From the NCBI RefSeq assembly GCF_001665235.1, contig NZ_LZSC01000063.1:1-64000 (forward strand): DNA of 64,000 bases. Direction: 5' to 3'. Below, one piece after another: positions 25,019-32,274 of the stretch (position 1 is the stretch's first letter; every line of letters starts with the position of its first letter). Source of the DNA: Mycobacterium sp. 1100029.7 (GTDB taxonomy: Bacteria > Actinomycetota > Actinomycetes > Mycobacteriales > Mycobacteriaceae). Position numbers and translations under genes: made by a program. Under the pieces are notes generated by a model. That model did not search any database. It was not told where the DNA came from and saw only the letters and a program-made list of their open reading frames with translations.

Positions 25019-27711
25019 TGCAGATTCCTGACCCGAGCACGCCGGTGCGCCTGGACTGTGACGTCCTGGTGATCGGTGGCGGAACCGCGGGCACCATGGC
25101 CGCGCTGTCGGCGGCCGAGAGCGGCGCACAGGTACTGCTGTTGGAAAAGGCGCACGTGCGGCATTCCGGTGCGCTCGCGATGGGCATGGACGGTGTCAAC
25201 AACGCCGTGATCCCGGGTAAGGCCGAACCGGAGGACTACGTCGCGGAGATCACCCGCGCCAACGACGGAATTGTCAACCAGCGCACCATCTATCAGACGG
25301 CCAGCCGCGGCTTCGCGATGGTGCAGCGGCTGGAACGTTACGGCGTGAAATTCGAGAAGGACGAGCACGGCGAGTATGCGGTGCGCCGGGTGCACCGCTC
25401 CGGTTCCTACGTCCTACCGATGCCCGAAGGCAAGGACGTCAAGAAGGCGCTGTACCGGGTGCTGCGGCAGCGGTCGATGCGCGAGAAGATCCAGATCGAG
25501 AACCGCCTGATGCCGGTCCGGGTGCTTACCGATAATGGCCGGGCTGTCGGCGCCGCCGCATTGAACACGCGCACCGGCGAATTCGTCGCCATCGGCGCCA
25601 AGGCGGTGATCCTGTCGACGGGGGCGTGCGGCCGGCTCGGGCTGCCCGCATCGGGTTATCTGTACGGCACTTACGAGAACCCGACCAACGCCGGTGACGG
25701 CTACGCGATGGCTTATCACGCGGGCGCCGAGTTGTCCGGTATCGAGTGCTTCCAGGTCAATCCGTTGATCAAGGACTACAACGGTCCGGCGTGTGCCTAT
25801 GTGGCCAATCCGTTCGGCGGCTACCAGGTGAACTCCGACGGCGAGCGGTTCGTCGACTCCGACTACTGGTCGGGGCAGATGATGTCGGAGCTCAAGAGCG
25901 AGATCGACTCGGCGCGGGGCCCGATCTACCTGAAGGTCTCGCACCTGCCCGACGAGACGCTGACGGCGCTGGAAAACATCCTGCACACCACCGAGCGGCC
26001 CACCCGGGGTACGTTCCACGCCAACCGCGGTCACGACTACCGCACCCACGACATCGAGATGCATATCTCCGAAATCGGGTTGTGCAGCGGGCATTCCGCG
26101 TCCGGGGTGTGGGTCGACGAGAACGCGCGCACCACGGTGCCGGGGTTGTACGCCGCCGGTGACCTGGCCTGCGTGCCGCACAACTACATGATCGGGGCGT
26201 TCGTGTTCGGCGATCTCGCCGGCACCCACGCCGCGTCGTCGCGCGACGAAGTCACTGCCCCGCAAGAACTTCCCCAAGACCAACTGCGCGACGCGCACGA
26301 GCTGATCTACCGGCCGCTGCAGCACCCGGACGGGCCGCCGCAGCCGCAGGTCGAATACAAGCTGCGCCGATTTGTCAACGACTATGTGGCCCCGCCGAAG
26401 ACGGCCGCCAAGTTGTCGATTGCGGTGCGCACCTTCGATCGGATGCAGGGCGAGATCGCCGAGATGGGTGCCCGGACTCCGCACGAGCTGATGCGCGCGG
26501 TCGAGGTGTCGTTCATCCGGGACTGCGCCGAGATGGCCGCGCGGTCTTCGCTCACCCGCACCGAATCCCGTTGGGGCCTCTACCACGAACGCGCCGACCT
26601 GCCGGTCCGCGACGACAGCGAGTGGGGCTATCACCTGAACCTGCGCAAGGGCGCTGACGGCGAGATGCGGTTCCTCAAACGTCCGGTCGCGCCGTACCTG
26701 GTCTCGGTTCCGGAGCTGGACGGCCTGCCGCCGGTCGATCAGACGGTGCGCGAGGTGGCGCAGCCGCCGCTGGTCGGCGGTAAGGCCCCGGCCACCGCCG
26801 GATCGCGGATCGGTCCCGCGGCAACCACTTTCGAGCCGCCGTCACCGCGGATCGCCGAAGTGCTGGCCATCGAGGAGCCCGCGATCGCCGATCTGCAACC
26901 GTATCTGGTCGACAATGATCCCGGCGTGCGCCGCACCGCCGTGGCCACGTTGACCGAGCACATCCCCGACGGATATGCGCCCGCCCTGTTCGCCGCGCTC
27001 GACGACGCCGACGCCGGCGTGCGTCGCACCAGCGCCGAGGGTATCCGCGAGCTGGTCGAAGTGCTGCCCGACCCGGCCGGCGCCGAGCCCTACCTGGTGT
27101 CCCAGGACTCGGTGGTGCGGGCGGCCGCGGTGTACCTGCTGGCCGCGCGCCGGGCCGGTGCCGCCGGCCAGTACCGCCGCGCGCTCGACGACACGGATCA
27201 TCGGGTACGTATCGAGGCCGTGCGGGCGCTGGTGTCGGTCGACGACGTGGCCGGGGTCGAGGTGGCCACCCGCGACGAGAGCCGGGAGGTCCGCATCGCG
27301 GCGGCCGCGGGCCTGGCCACGCTGGGCGCCGGTGGTGAAGCCGTCAGCGCTCTGATCGCCGATCCCGATCCGCTGGTGCGCGCTGCCGCGCTGACGGCAT
27401 TGGGTGAATTAGGTTGCAGTTCAGAGGATTTTGCCGCGGTCGAGCGCGCTTTGCGGGCGCCGGCGTGGCAGATACGTGAGGGGGCGGCCCGCGCACTGGC
27501 CGGCGCCACGACCGAACTCGCGGTGCCCCGGCTGGCCGAGGCGTTGACCGACGCGCATCTGGACGTGCGTAAGGCGGCCGTGCTGAGCCTGACCCGCTGG
27601 GCCGACGACGCCGCGGCCCGTGATGCGCTCGGCATCGCCCTGAAGGACAGCGACGCCGACGTGCGAGCCTACGCGCGCCGGGCCCTGGACGCCGTCCGCG
27701 CCGGCATCTAG
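25015..27711 (+). CDS. AprA-like FAD-dependent oxidoreductase fused to HEAT repeats
   Basis: Protein of 898 aa. Residues ~14-430 are a fumarate-reductase/APS-reductase-type flavoprotein: the dinucleotide motif DVLVIGGGTAGTMAALSAAE (Gly21-Gly26), RHSGALAMGMDGVNNAV, ILSTGACGRLG, NPTNAGDGYAMAYHAGAE, and the FAD C-terminal motif VPGLYAAGDLACVPHN. The segment CSGHSASGVWVDE (from residue 357) resembles AprA's GSHS-ASGAWV better than fumarate reductase. A helical flavoprotein C-domain follows to ~600. Residues ~620-898 form about eight HEAT/PBS-lyase-like repeats (NDPGVRRTAVATL, DADAGVRRTSAEGI, DPLVRAAALTALGEL). The reaction is unknown; the adjacent ferredoxin and importer suggest redox conversion of an imported compound. 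Confidence 0.85.
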   Translation: MMQIPDPSTPVRLDCDVLVIGGGTAGTMAALSAAESGAQVLLLEKAHVRHSGALAMGMDGVNNAVIPGKAEPEDYVAEITRANDGIVNQRTIYQTASRGFAMVQRLERYGVKFEKDEHGEYAVRRVHRSGSYVLPMPEGKDVKKALYRVLRQRSMREKIQIENRLMPVRVLTDNGRAVGAAALNTRTGEFVAIGAKAVILSTGACGRLGLPASGYLYGTYENPTNAGDGYAMAYHAGAELSGIECFQVNPLIKDYNGPACAYVANPFGGYQVNSDGERFVDSDYWSGQMMSELKSEIDSARGPIYLKVSHLPDETLTALENILHTTERPTRGTFHANRGHDYRTHDIEMHISEIGLCSGHSASGVWVDENARTTVPGLYAAGDLACVPHNYMIGAFVFGDLAGTHAASSRDEVTAPQELPQDQLRDAHELIYRPLQHPDGPPQPQVEYKLRRFVNDYVAPPKTAAKLSIAVRTFDRMQGEIAEMGARTPHELMRAVEVSFIRDCAEMAARSSLTRTESRWGLYHERADLPVRDDSEWGYHLNLRKGADGEMRFLKRPVAPYLVSVPELDGLPPVDQTVREVAQPPLVGGKAPATAGSRIGPAATTFEPPSPRIAEVLAIEEPAIADLQPYLVDNDPGVRRTAVATLTEHIPDGYAPALFAALDDADAGVRRTSAEGIRELVEVLPDPAGAEPYLVSQDSVVRAAAVYLLAARRAGAAGQYRRALDDTDHRVRIEAVRALVSVDDVAGVEVATRDESREVRIAAAAGLATLGAGGEAVSALIADPDPLVRAAALTALGELGCSSEDFAAVERALRAPAWQIREGAARALAGATTELAVPRLAEALTDAHLDVRKAAVLSLTRWADDAAARDALGIALKDSDADVRAYARRALDAVRAGI

Positions 27712-28412
27712 ACCAGCACGCTGCCGCCGTCGACCTTGACCACCGCGCCGGTGGCATACGGCTGCTCGATGCAGTACAGGAAGGCCCGTGCCACCTCGTC
27801 GACCGAGCCGACACGCCCAAGCGGAATACGTTGTGCGGCTTGGCAAAACAGTGCCTCGCGGTCGGCCTCGCTTATGGTGCCCCACAGCGGGGAGCGCACC
27901 ATCCCGGGTGCGACGGCGTTCACTCGAACCGGAGCCAGCTCGACCGCCAAGGCGGCGGTCAGCGCATTCATCGCCCCACAGAGGCTCACCGGCAACACGC
28001 CGAATTCCGGCTGTTCGCTGGCCGATCCACTGGTCAGGGTGATCGAACCGCCCGCCGGCAGTCGGGGACCGAACACCCGGGCGGCGCTGCAGGCGCCGAC
28101 GAAGCGGGTTTGGTAAAAGCTGGCGATCATCTCGGGCGTCAGCTCACCCAGCGGCACCATCTGCAGCGGCTCACCCGCGGTGTAGACCACATGGTCGACG
28201 TGGCCGGCCCGGTCGGCCAGCTGCTCGAGGGACGCCTGGTCGGCGAGGTCGACCGTGACGCCCACCGCGCCGACGGGCAGCGTGTCCAGTGCACGCTCGA
28301 CACTGGCTGCGCGCCGGGAAGCGACGATGGGCGTGGCGCCGTGTTCGGCGACGGCGGCAGCCACGGCGAGACCGATACCCGATGTCCCCCCGATGATCAG
28401 GACGCGTTGCAT
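27708..28412 (-). CDS. Atypical short-chain dehydrogenase/reductase lacking the YxxxK pair
   Basis: Protein of 234 aa from the ATG at 28412 (28424 adds MGLH). The Rossmann motif VLIIGGTSGIGLAVAAAVAE is intact, and the fold continues with VDLADQASLEQLADR, HVVYTAG and VRVNAVAPGMVRSPLWG. At the catalytic position the usual YxxxK reads P-V-S-L-C (in VLPVSLCGAMNALTAALAVE), so both Tyr and Lys are missing. This occurs in a divergent SDR subgroup and argues against standard alcohol/ketone chemistry. It converges with the flavoprotein gene (4-nt overlap) and is divergent from the LysR gene, its probable regulator. Confidence 0.85.
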   Translation of the reverse strand: MQRVLIIGGTSGIGLAVAAAVAEHGATPIVASRRAASVERALDTLPVGAVGVTVDLADQASLEQLADRAGHVDHVVYTAGEPLQMVPLGELTPEMIASFYQTRFVGACSAARVFGPRLPAGGSITLTSGSASEQPEFGVLPVSLCGAMNALTAALAVELAPVRVNAVAPGMVRSPLWGTISEADREALFCQAAQRIPLGRVGSVDEVARAFLYCIEQPYATGAVVKVDGGSVLV

Positions 28413-28494
28413 GTGCAAACCCATGCTTTAAGGGTCGCGGCGAAGGTCCGGTTCGTCCAACACCCTTTTCGTCCCGGGGCGATACCCTGTCGGT

Positions 28495-29391
28495 ATGACC
28501 AACGTCGATCTGGACATGCGCAAGTTGCGCTACTTCGTCGCCGTTGCGGAGGAACTCAACTTCGGGCGTGCCGCGGCCCGCCTGCACATCGCCCAGCCAG
28601 TGCTGTCGCGCCAGATTCGCGCGCTCGAGCACGAGCTGGGGGTTACGTTGCTGTACCGGGACAGCCGCGGCACCACGCTGACCGACGCCGGATCGCGGTT
28701 GCTCGAGGACGGGCGGTTTCTGCTTACCGAGGCACAGGCGCTGCGACACCGGCTCTCCGGAGCCGACGGCCCCGACGTGGTGGTGACCGTCGGCGTGCTA
28801 CCCGGCCTATTGGCAACGGCCGCGGTGCGAGCATTCGAGGCCGGCGCGCCGGGGCGGCGCGTGGTGGTCGCGCCGGTGACCTGGGCCGAGCAGGCCGAGG
28901 TGGTCCGCCGCGGCGAGGTGCAGGTGATCTATGCCCGCTCGCCGTTCGATCTCATTGGGTTGGCGACCGCGCCGCTGCTGGAGGAACCCCGCGATGTGGT
29001 GCTGCCCGCCGACGACCCGCTGGCCGCGCGGTCGTCGGTGTCCTTGGTGGACCTGACCTCGCGACGGCTGCTGCAGAACCCGGCATCGGTGCCCGAGTGG
29101 TACGCGCTGGCCAGTCCGGAACGACGCCGCGAGGCGGTGCAGTCCTCGGTGACCGGCGTCGAGCAGAAACTCGAGCTGGTTGCCGCACGCGCCGGTTTTG
29201 CGGTGTTGCCGCGCTCGACGGCCATGGCCTATCGTCGGCCGGACCTGCGGGTGGTACCCGCCGACGATCTCGCGCCCAGCCAGGTGGTGCTGGCGTGGGA
29301 CGGTGCGGTTGCCGACGCGGACCGCGACGAGTTCATCGCCGCCGCGCTCGCGTGCGCCGGGCAGACTATTGACCCGACCTCGCGGGCATAA
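28495..29391 (+). CDS. LysR-family transcriptional regulator
   Basis: Protein of 298 aa. The N-terminal HTH reads LRYFVAVAEELNFGRAAARL, HIAQPVLSRQIRALEHELG. A periplasmic-binding-like effector domain follows (VTVGVLPGLLATAAVRAFEA, LVAARAGFAVLPRSTA in approximate form). TACCCT at 28483-28488 ends 6 nt before the ATG, suggesting a leaderless transcript. It is divergent from the SDR gene, the classical LysR arrangement, so control of that SDR plus autoregulation is likely. The effector is unknown. Confidence 0.9.
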   Translation: MTNVDLDMRKLRYFVAVAEELNFGRAAARLHIAQPVLSRQIRALEHELGVTLLYRDSRGTTLTDAGSRLLEDGRFLLTEAQALRHRLSGADGPDVVVTVGVLPGLLATAAVRAFEAGAPGRRVVVAPVTWAEQAEVVRRGEVQVIYARSPFDLIGLATAPLLEEPRDVVLPADDPLAARSSVSLVDLTSRRLLQNPASVPEWYALASPERRREAVQSSVTGVEQKLELVAARAGFAVLPRSTAMAYRRPDLRVVPADDLAPSQVVLAWDGAVADADRDEFIAAALACAGQTIDPTSRA

Positions 29392-29402
29392 GATACCGCT
29401 AG

Positions 29403-29971
29403 TTAGTCAAGGCGCGTGCCGCGTTGTTGCGGGCGGGCACGCAGTCGATGAAGGTTTCCGGGTTCCACGGGATCGGGGTGGACGGCCTGGCCGCCGCGGC
29501 CGACGTCACCTCCGGGGCGTGCTACTCGAACTTCGCCAACAAGGAAGCGATGCTGCAGGCGATCATCGACGCCTCACTGGGGTGAGCCGTTCGTGTCCGA
29601 CGCGCAGGAAGGCAGCAAGGCCGAGCGCCGCGAAAAGCTGAAAAGCTTTCTCGTGGAATTCCTCAGCTTCTACCACATCGATCACCCCGCCGACGGGTGT
29701 GTGATGCCGACGTTGAGCGCCGACGTGGCGCGGGCTGCAACGGCCACCCGGGGAGACCTATGAACGCAAGATCGCCAAGCTGGCGGAGCGAGTGGCGGAG
29801 CTGCTCGACGGCGCCGACCGGGAACGCCGGGCGTGGAGCATTGTTGCGTTGATGGTGGGAGCGGTGTCGATCGCGCGAGCGATGCCGGACACGGGTCCGC
29901 GTGCCAGCGTGCTCGAGGACACCCGGAAAACCATTGACCGGCTGATTTCTCCTGCGAAGCAACGCAATTGA
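29403..29971 (+). pseudogene. Degraded TetR/AcrR-family regulator with two frameshifts
   Basis: Three consecutive frames give one TetR-like protein. 29403-29585 encodes a helix-turn-helix (FHGIGVDGLAAAADVTSGAC, YSNFANKEAMLQAIIDASLG) then a stop. 29584-29763 continues as EPFVSDAQEGSKAERREKLK, SFLVEFLSFYHIDHPADGCV and MPTLSADVARAATATRGDL, then a stop. 29756-29971 ends it with TYERKIAKLAERVAELLDGA, WSIVALMVGAVSIARAM and TRKTIDRLI. An in-frame TAG at 29400 and the absence of a usual start suggest that the N-terminus is also lost. Decay rather than recoding is likely, since two shifts are needed. Confidence 0.85.
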
Positions 29972-30405
29972 GAGCTCGATACTTTGCCCTGGCCACTATC
30001 GCGGCGGTGGCGGCCCCCCTTGGGGCAGCGGCGTGTCGCGCGGCGCTCCGGGCGACACGACCACCCAACAGCTGCGGGCCATCGTCGGTGCGTTCGCCAG
30101 CGCCATCGTGCACGACGATCACGCGGGCATTCGCCCAACATGCCACCCCCGACATCGCCTGGACCATCCCGGGTTTCAGCGTGGTGCCCGCAGCGGGCGG
30201 TCGGGATCGGCGACGTCACCCGGCTCGCCTACAGTTCGCCGAGTAGGGGCTGCACCTCTCCCCGCAGGGATTCGCGTTCGGCCGCGACACCGTGGCCGTC
30301 ACGCTGCACGACACCGGCGAGCACAACGGCAAGTGGCTCGACCAGATCTCCGATGCCACAGCACATCTCACCAACATCGACTCGTTTGACGCGTACTGCT
30401 CCTAA
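29968..30405 (+). pseudogene. Degraded secreted NTF2-like (SnoaL-type) protein with several frameshifts
   Basis: The signal peptide-like start MRARYFALATIAAVAAPLGA at 29968 is followed by pieces in different frames: TTQQLRAIVGAFASAIVHDD (from 30057), FAQHATPDIAWTIPGFSVVP, GIGDVTRLA, and GLHLSPQGFAFGRDTVAVTL, then NGKWLDQISDATAHLTNIDS ending at the TAA 30403-30405. The last segments have the pattern of SnoaL/ketosteroid-isomerase-like proteins. At least three shifts separate them, so the gene is dead. It directly follows the TetR pseudogene, the two probably having formed one operon. Confidence 0.7.
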
Positions 30406-31307
30406 CCCAAGTGGGTGGTGAACCAATCTCGGGCGACCCGTGACGCCAGCGCGAAGCCGTCGGTGTAGGCCGCAAAATGACCGCCGGGAATGAATACGAT
30501 GCTTTTCGGTTCGGCAGCGCTCTGGTACGCGGCGGCCGCGAGGTTGCCACCGGTCAGCCCGTCTTCGCGACCCACGATCATCAACAGCGGGGTCGGCGTG
30601 ATGTCGGGCAGGTAGCGCGCCGGTTCGTAACCGTAGAAGTTATCTAGACTGCGCAGCGTCACCTCGTTGGGCCACTGCGGATCCAGTTCTGTGCGCGCGT
30701 GGGCGAAAAACTCGTAGGCGTCCGCGGTGGGCAGCCCTACCAGGACGGACGGGTCCGTCCCGACCACCGGCACCACGGCCGGCGCCTTGCCGCGCGCGCG
30801 AGCGCGCCGGTCCGTCGTGAAGCAATCCGGCCCGACCACCTCATTGTTGACCCGGGCGAGGTTGGCGTAGGTGGCCCGCCCGCTGATGAACGGAGCTTGG
30901 CCGCAGACCACTTGCACCCGACGGTCGATCGCGGCGACGACGAACGCGTGGGCCGCGGAGAAGCTGGTTCCCCAGACGCCGATTCGCTCGGGGTCCACCT
31001 CAGACCGGTTCTGCGCGAACGTGATTGCGTGCTGATAGTCGCGGATCTGTTCCCACGGGTCGATCTCATGCCGAGGCTTGCCCGGCGCCGCTTCGGATTC
31101 GCCCCACCCACGATTGTCGAAGACCAGCACGCATAGCCCCGCCGCGGCGAAAACCTCGGCGAATTTGGCGAGATGCATCTTCTTTGTCGACGTCCACCCG
31201 TGCGCCATCACCACGCAGGGACTCGGGCCGCGCGCCTGCTGTGCTGGATACCACCAGGCATGCAGCAAAGCACCCTCGGCATCGAACGTGACTTCCTCGC
31301 GCAGCAT
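30402..31307 (-). CDS. Alpha/beta hydrolase
   Basis: Protein of 301 aa from the ATG at 31307. Oxyanion region VVMAHGWTSTKKMHLAKFA, strand LCVLVFDNRGWGES, nucleophile elbow IGVWGTSFSAAHAF (Ser115; the last Gly of GxSxG is Ser), catalytic Asp in MIVGREDGLTGG and His in FIPGGHFAAYTDGF. This is the DLH/UPF0227-like peptidase-esterase type often annotated as acetylxylan esterase or X-Pro dipeptidyl hydrolase. The substrate is unknown. A GTGAGGACTG stretch precedes the start. The 3' end overlaps the decayed NTF2-like gene. Confidence 0.85.
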   Translation of the reverse strand: MLREEVTFDAEGALLHAWWYPAQQARGPSPCVVMAHGWTSTKKMHLAKFAEVFAAAGLCVLVFDNRGWGESEAAPGKPRHEIDPWEQIRDYQHAITFAQNRSEVDPERIGVWGTSFSAAHAFVVAAIDRRVQVVCGQAPFISGRATYANLARVNNEVVGPDCFTTDRRARARGKAPAVVPVVGTDPSVLVGLPTADAYEFFAHARTELDPQWPNEVTLRSLDNFYGYEPARYLPDITPTPLLMIVGREDGLTGGNLAAAAYQSAAEPKSIVFIPGGHFAAYTDGFALASRVARDWFTTHLG

Positions 31308-31421
31308 CAGTCCTCACTTTCGAATGCGTTGCGCTAGTGACGATTCCACAGGTAGTCCCAGAGGTCCAATACCGAATCGGGTGCCGCGTCATACCCTGCG
31401 AGCATCACGACTTCACTAAAG

Positions 31422-31458
31422 CCGTAACGATCGTTATATAGAGAGCGTTATCGTACGG
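31422..31458. promoter_or_regulatory. Palindromic operator-like element upstream of the amidase remnant
   Basis: TAACGATCGTTA (31425-31436) is a perfect 12-bp palindrome. CCGTAACGAT (31422-31431) and ATCGTACGG (31450-31458) also form an outer, one-base-imperfect inverted repeat. This is typical of TetR-family operators. It lies in an AT-richer stretch between the hydrolase and the amidase remnant, so it could serve the hydrolase, the lost amidase or both. Confidence 0.55.
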
Positions 31459-31480
31459 AGGTCGGAAAGGGATTCGTGCG

Positions 31481-31714
31481 ATGCAGTCTTACGAATCGAC
31501 GCTGGCGGCGGCCACGGAACAGATCGCGGGCCTGCCGGCGCTTTCGGTGCCGTGCGGTTTCACCGACGCCGGTCTGCCCATCGGCCTGCAGATCATCGGC
31601 CGCGCGTTCGACGAGGCCACCGTGCTGCGGGTCGGGCACGCCTACCAGTCCGCGGTCGACTGGCCACGGTGGCCGCCGGTGGGGGCGGCCGGCTTCGCAA
31701 GCGCGGCGCCGTGA
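31481..31714 (+). pseudogene. C-terminal remnant of an amidase-signature enzyme
   Basis: Open frame of 77 codons from ATG 31481. TEQIAGLPALSVPCGFTDAG, LPIGLQIIGRAFDEATVLRV and GHAYQSAVDW match the extreme C-terminus of amidase-signature proteins (GatA/AmiC family, ~450-500 aa). The Ser-Ser-Lys catalytic region is absent. The sequence directly upstream is not amidase-coding in any frame I read, so an internal deletion removed most of the gene. A GGAGG at 31456-31460 precedes it, so a short peptide could be translated. Confidence 0.75.
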
Positions 31715-31715
31715 T

Positions 31716-32273
31716 TCACGGGCCGGGCGCGATCCGGCGCAGGGCCATGCCGTAGAGCAAGCTGTCCTGCGGTGCGGGTCCCATCGTCGGATAGACGGCG
31801 TGCCGGGCCAACCGGCCCTCCAGCACGAAGCCGGCGCGTTCCAGCAGCCGTGCCGAGCGCGCATTGGCCACGCTGCAGGTCGCCCAGACCCGCGATACCT
31901 CGGGGTCTGCCGGCAATGCGCTCAGCAGCATGTCCAGCACCTCCGACATCAGACCCTTGCCCCACCATTTGCGGCCGAGACAGTAACCGATCTCGACCGC
32001 GTCGGGTGCCGAACGCCGGGCGCTGGTCAGCCCGATCACCTCGCCGCTGTGCCGCAGTTCGACGGCCCAGGTGCGTTCTTCGTCGGTCGCGTTGAGCTTC
32101 TCGGCGATCACCCGCCGTGTCGTCGCCACGTCCGGGTGTGGGGACCACAGCAGATATTTGGTGACCGCGCGATCGCGGGCGACCCTTTGGTACAGCGCGC
32201 CGGCGTCCGCGAGCGTGGGCAGCCGCAGCACCACCCGTGCCCCGGCGATGCGATCGGGAGGGTAGTCGACCAT
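31716..32273 (-). CDS. GNAT-family N-acetyltransferase (RimJ/RimL type)
   Basis: Protein of 185 aa. ARVVLRLPTLADAGALYQRV opens the RimJ/L-like fold. EIGYCLGRKWWGKGLMSEVL is the acetyl-CoA-binding pyrophosphate loop (Q/RxxGxG/A form), and VWATCSVANARSARLLERAG with FVLEGRLARHAVYPTMG is the usual C-terminal signature. The substrate is unknown; protein N-termini or small amines are typical. It is separated from the serine hydrolase gene by one base, suggesting an operon. Confidence 0.88.
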   Translation of the reverse strand: MVDYPPDRIAGARVVLRLPTLADAGALYQRVARDRAVTKYLLWSPHPDVATTRRVIAEKLNATDEERTWAVELRHSGEVIGLTSARRSAPDAVEIGYCLGRKWWGKGLMSEVLDMLLSALPADPEVSRVWATCSVANARSARLLERAGFVLEGRLARHAVYPTMGPAPQDSLLYGMALRRIAPGP

Positions 32274-32274
32274 G

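Noticed and set aside
21765..27711. Interpretation of the flavoprotein/ferredoxin pair as a true dissimilatory APS reductase
   Set aside because: The ferredoxin lacks AprB's C-terminal extension. No sat, qmo or dsr genes are present, and the presence of AMP/APS-binding residues could not be verified by eye. AprAB-like is as far as the sequence supports.
31308..31480. Upstream part of the amidase in another frame
   Set aside because: I found no amidase-like segment (no Ser-Ser-Lys or GGSSGG-type region) in any frame; the DNA is AT-richer and non-coding, so a deletion, not a frameshift, removed the N-terminal part.
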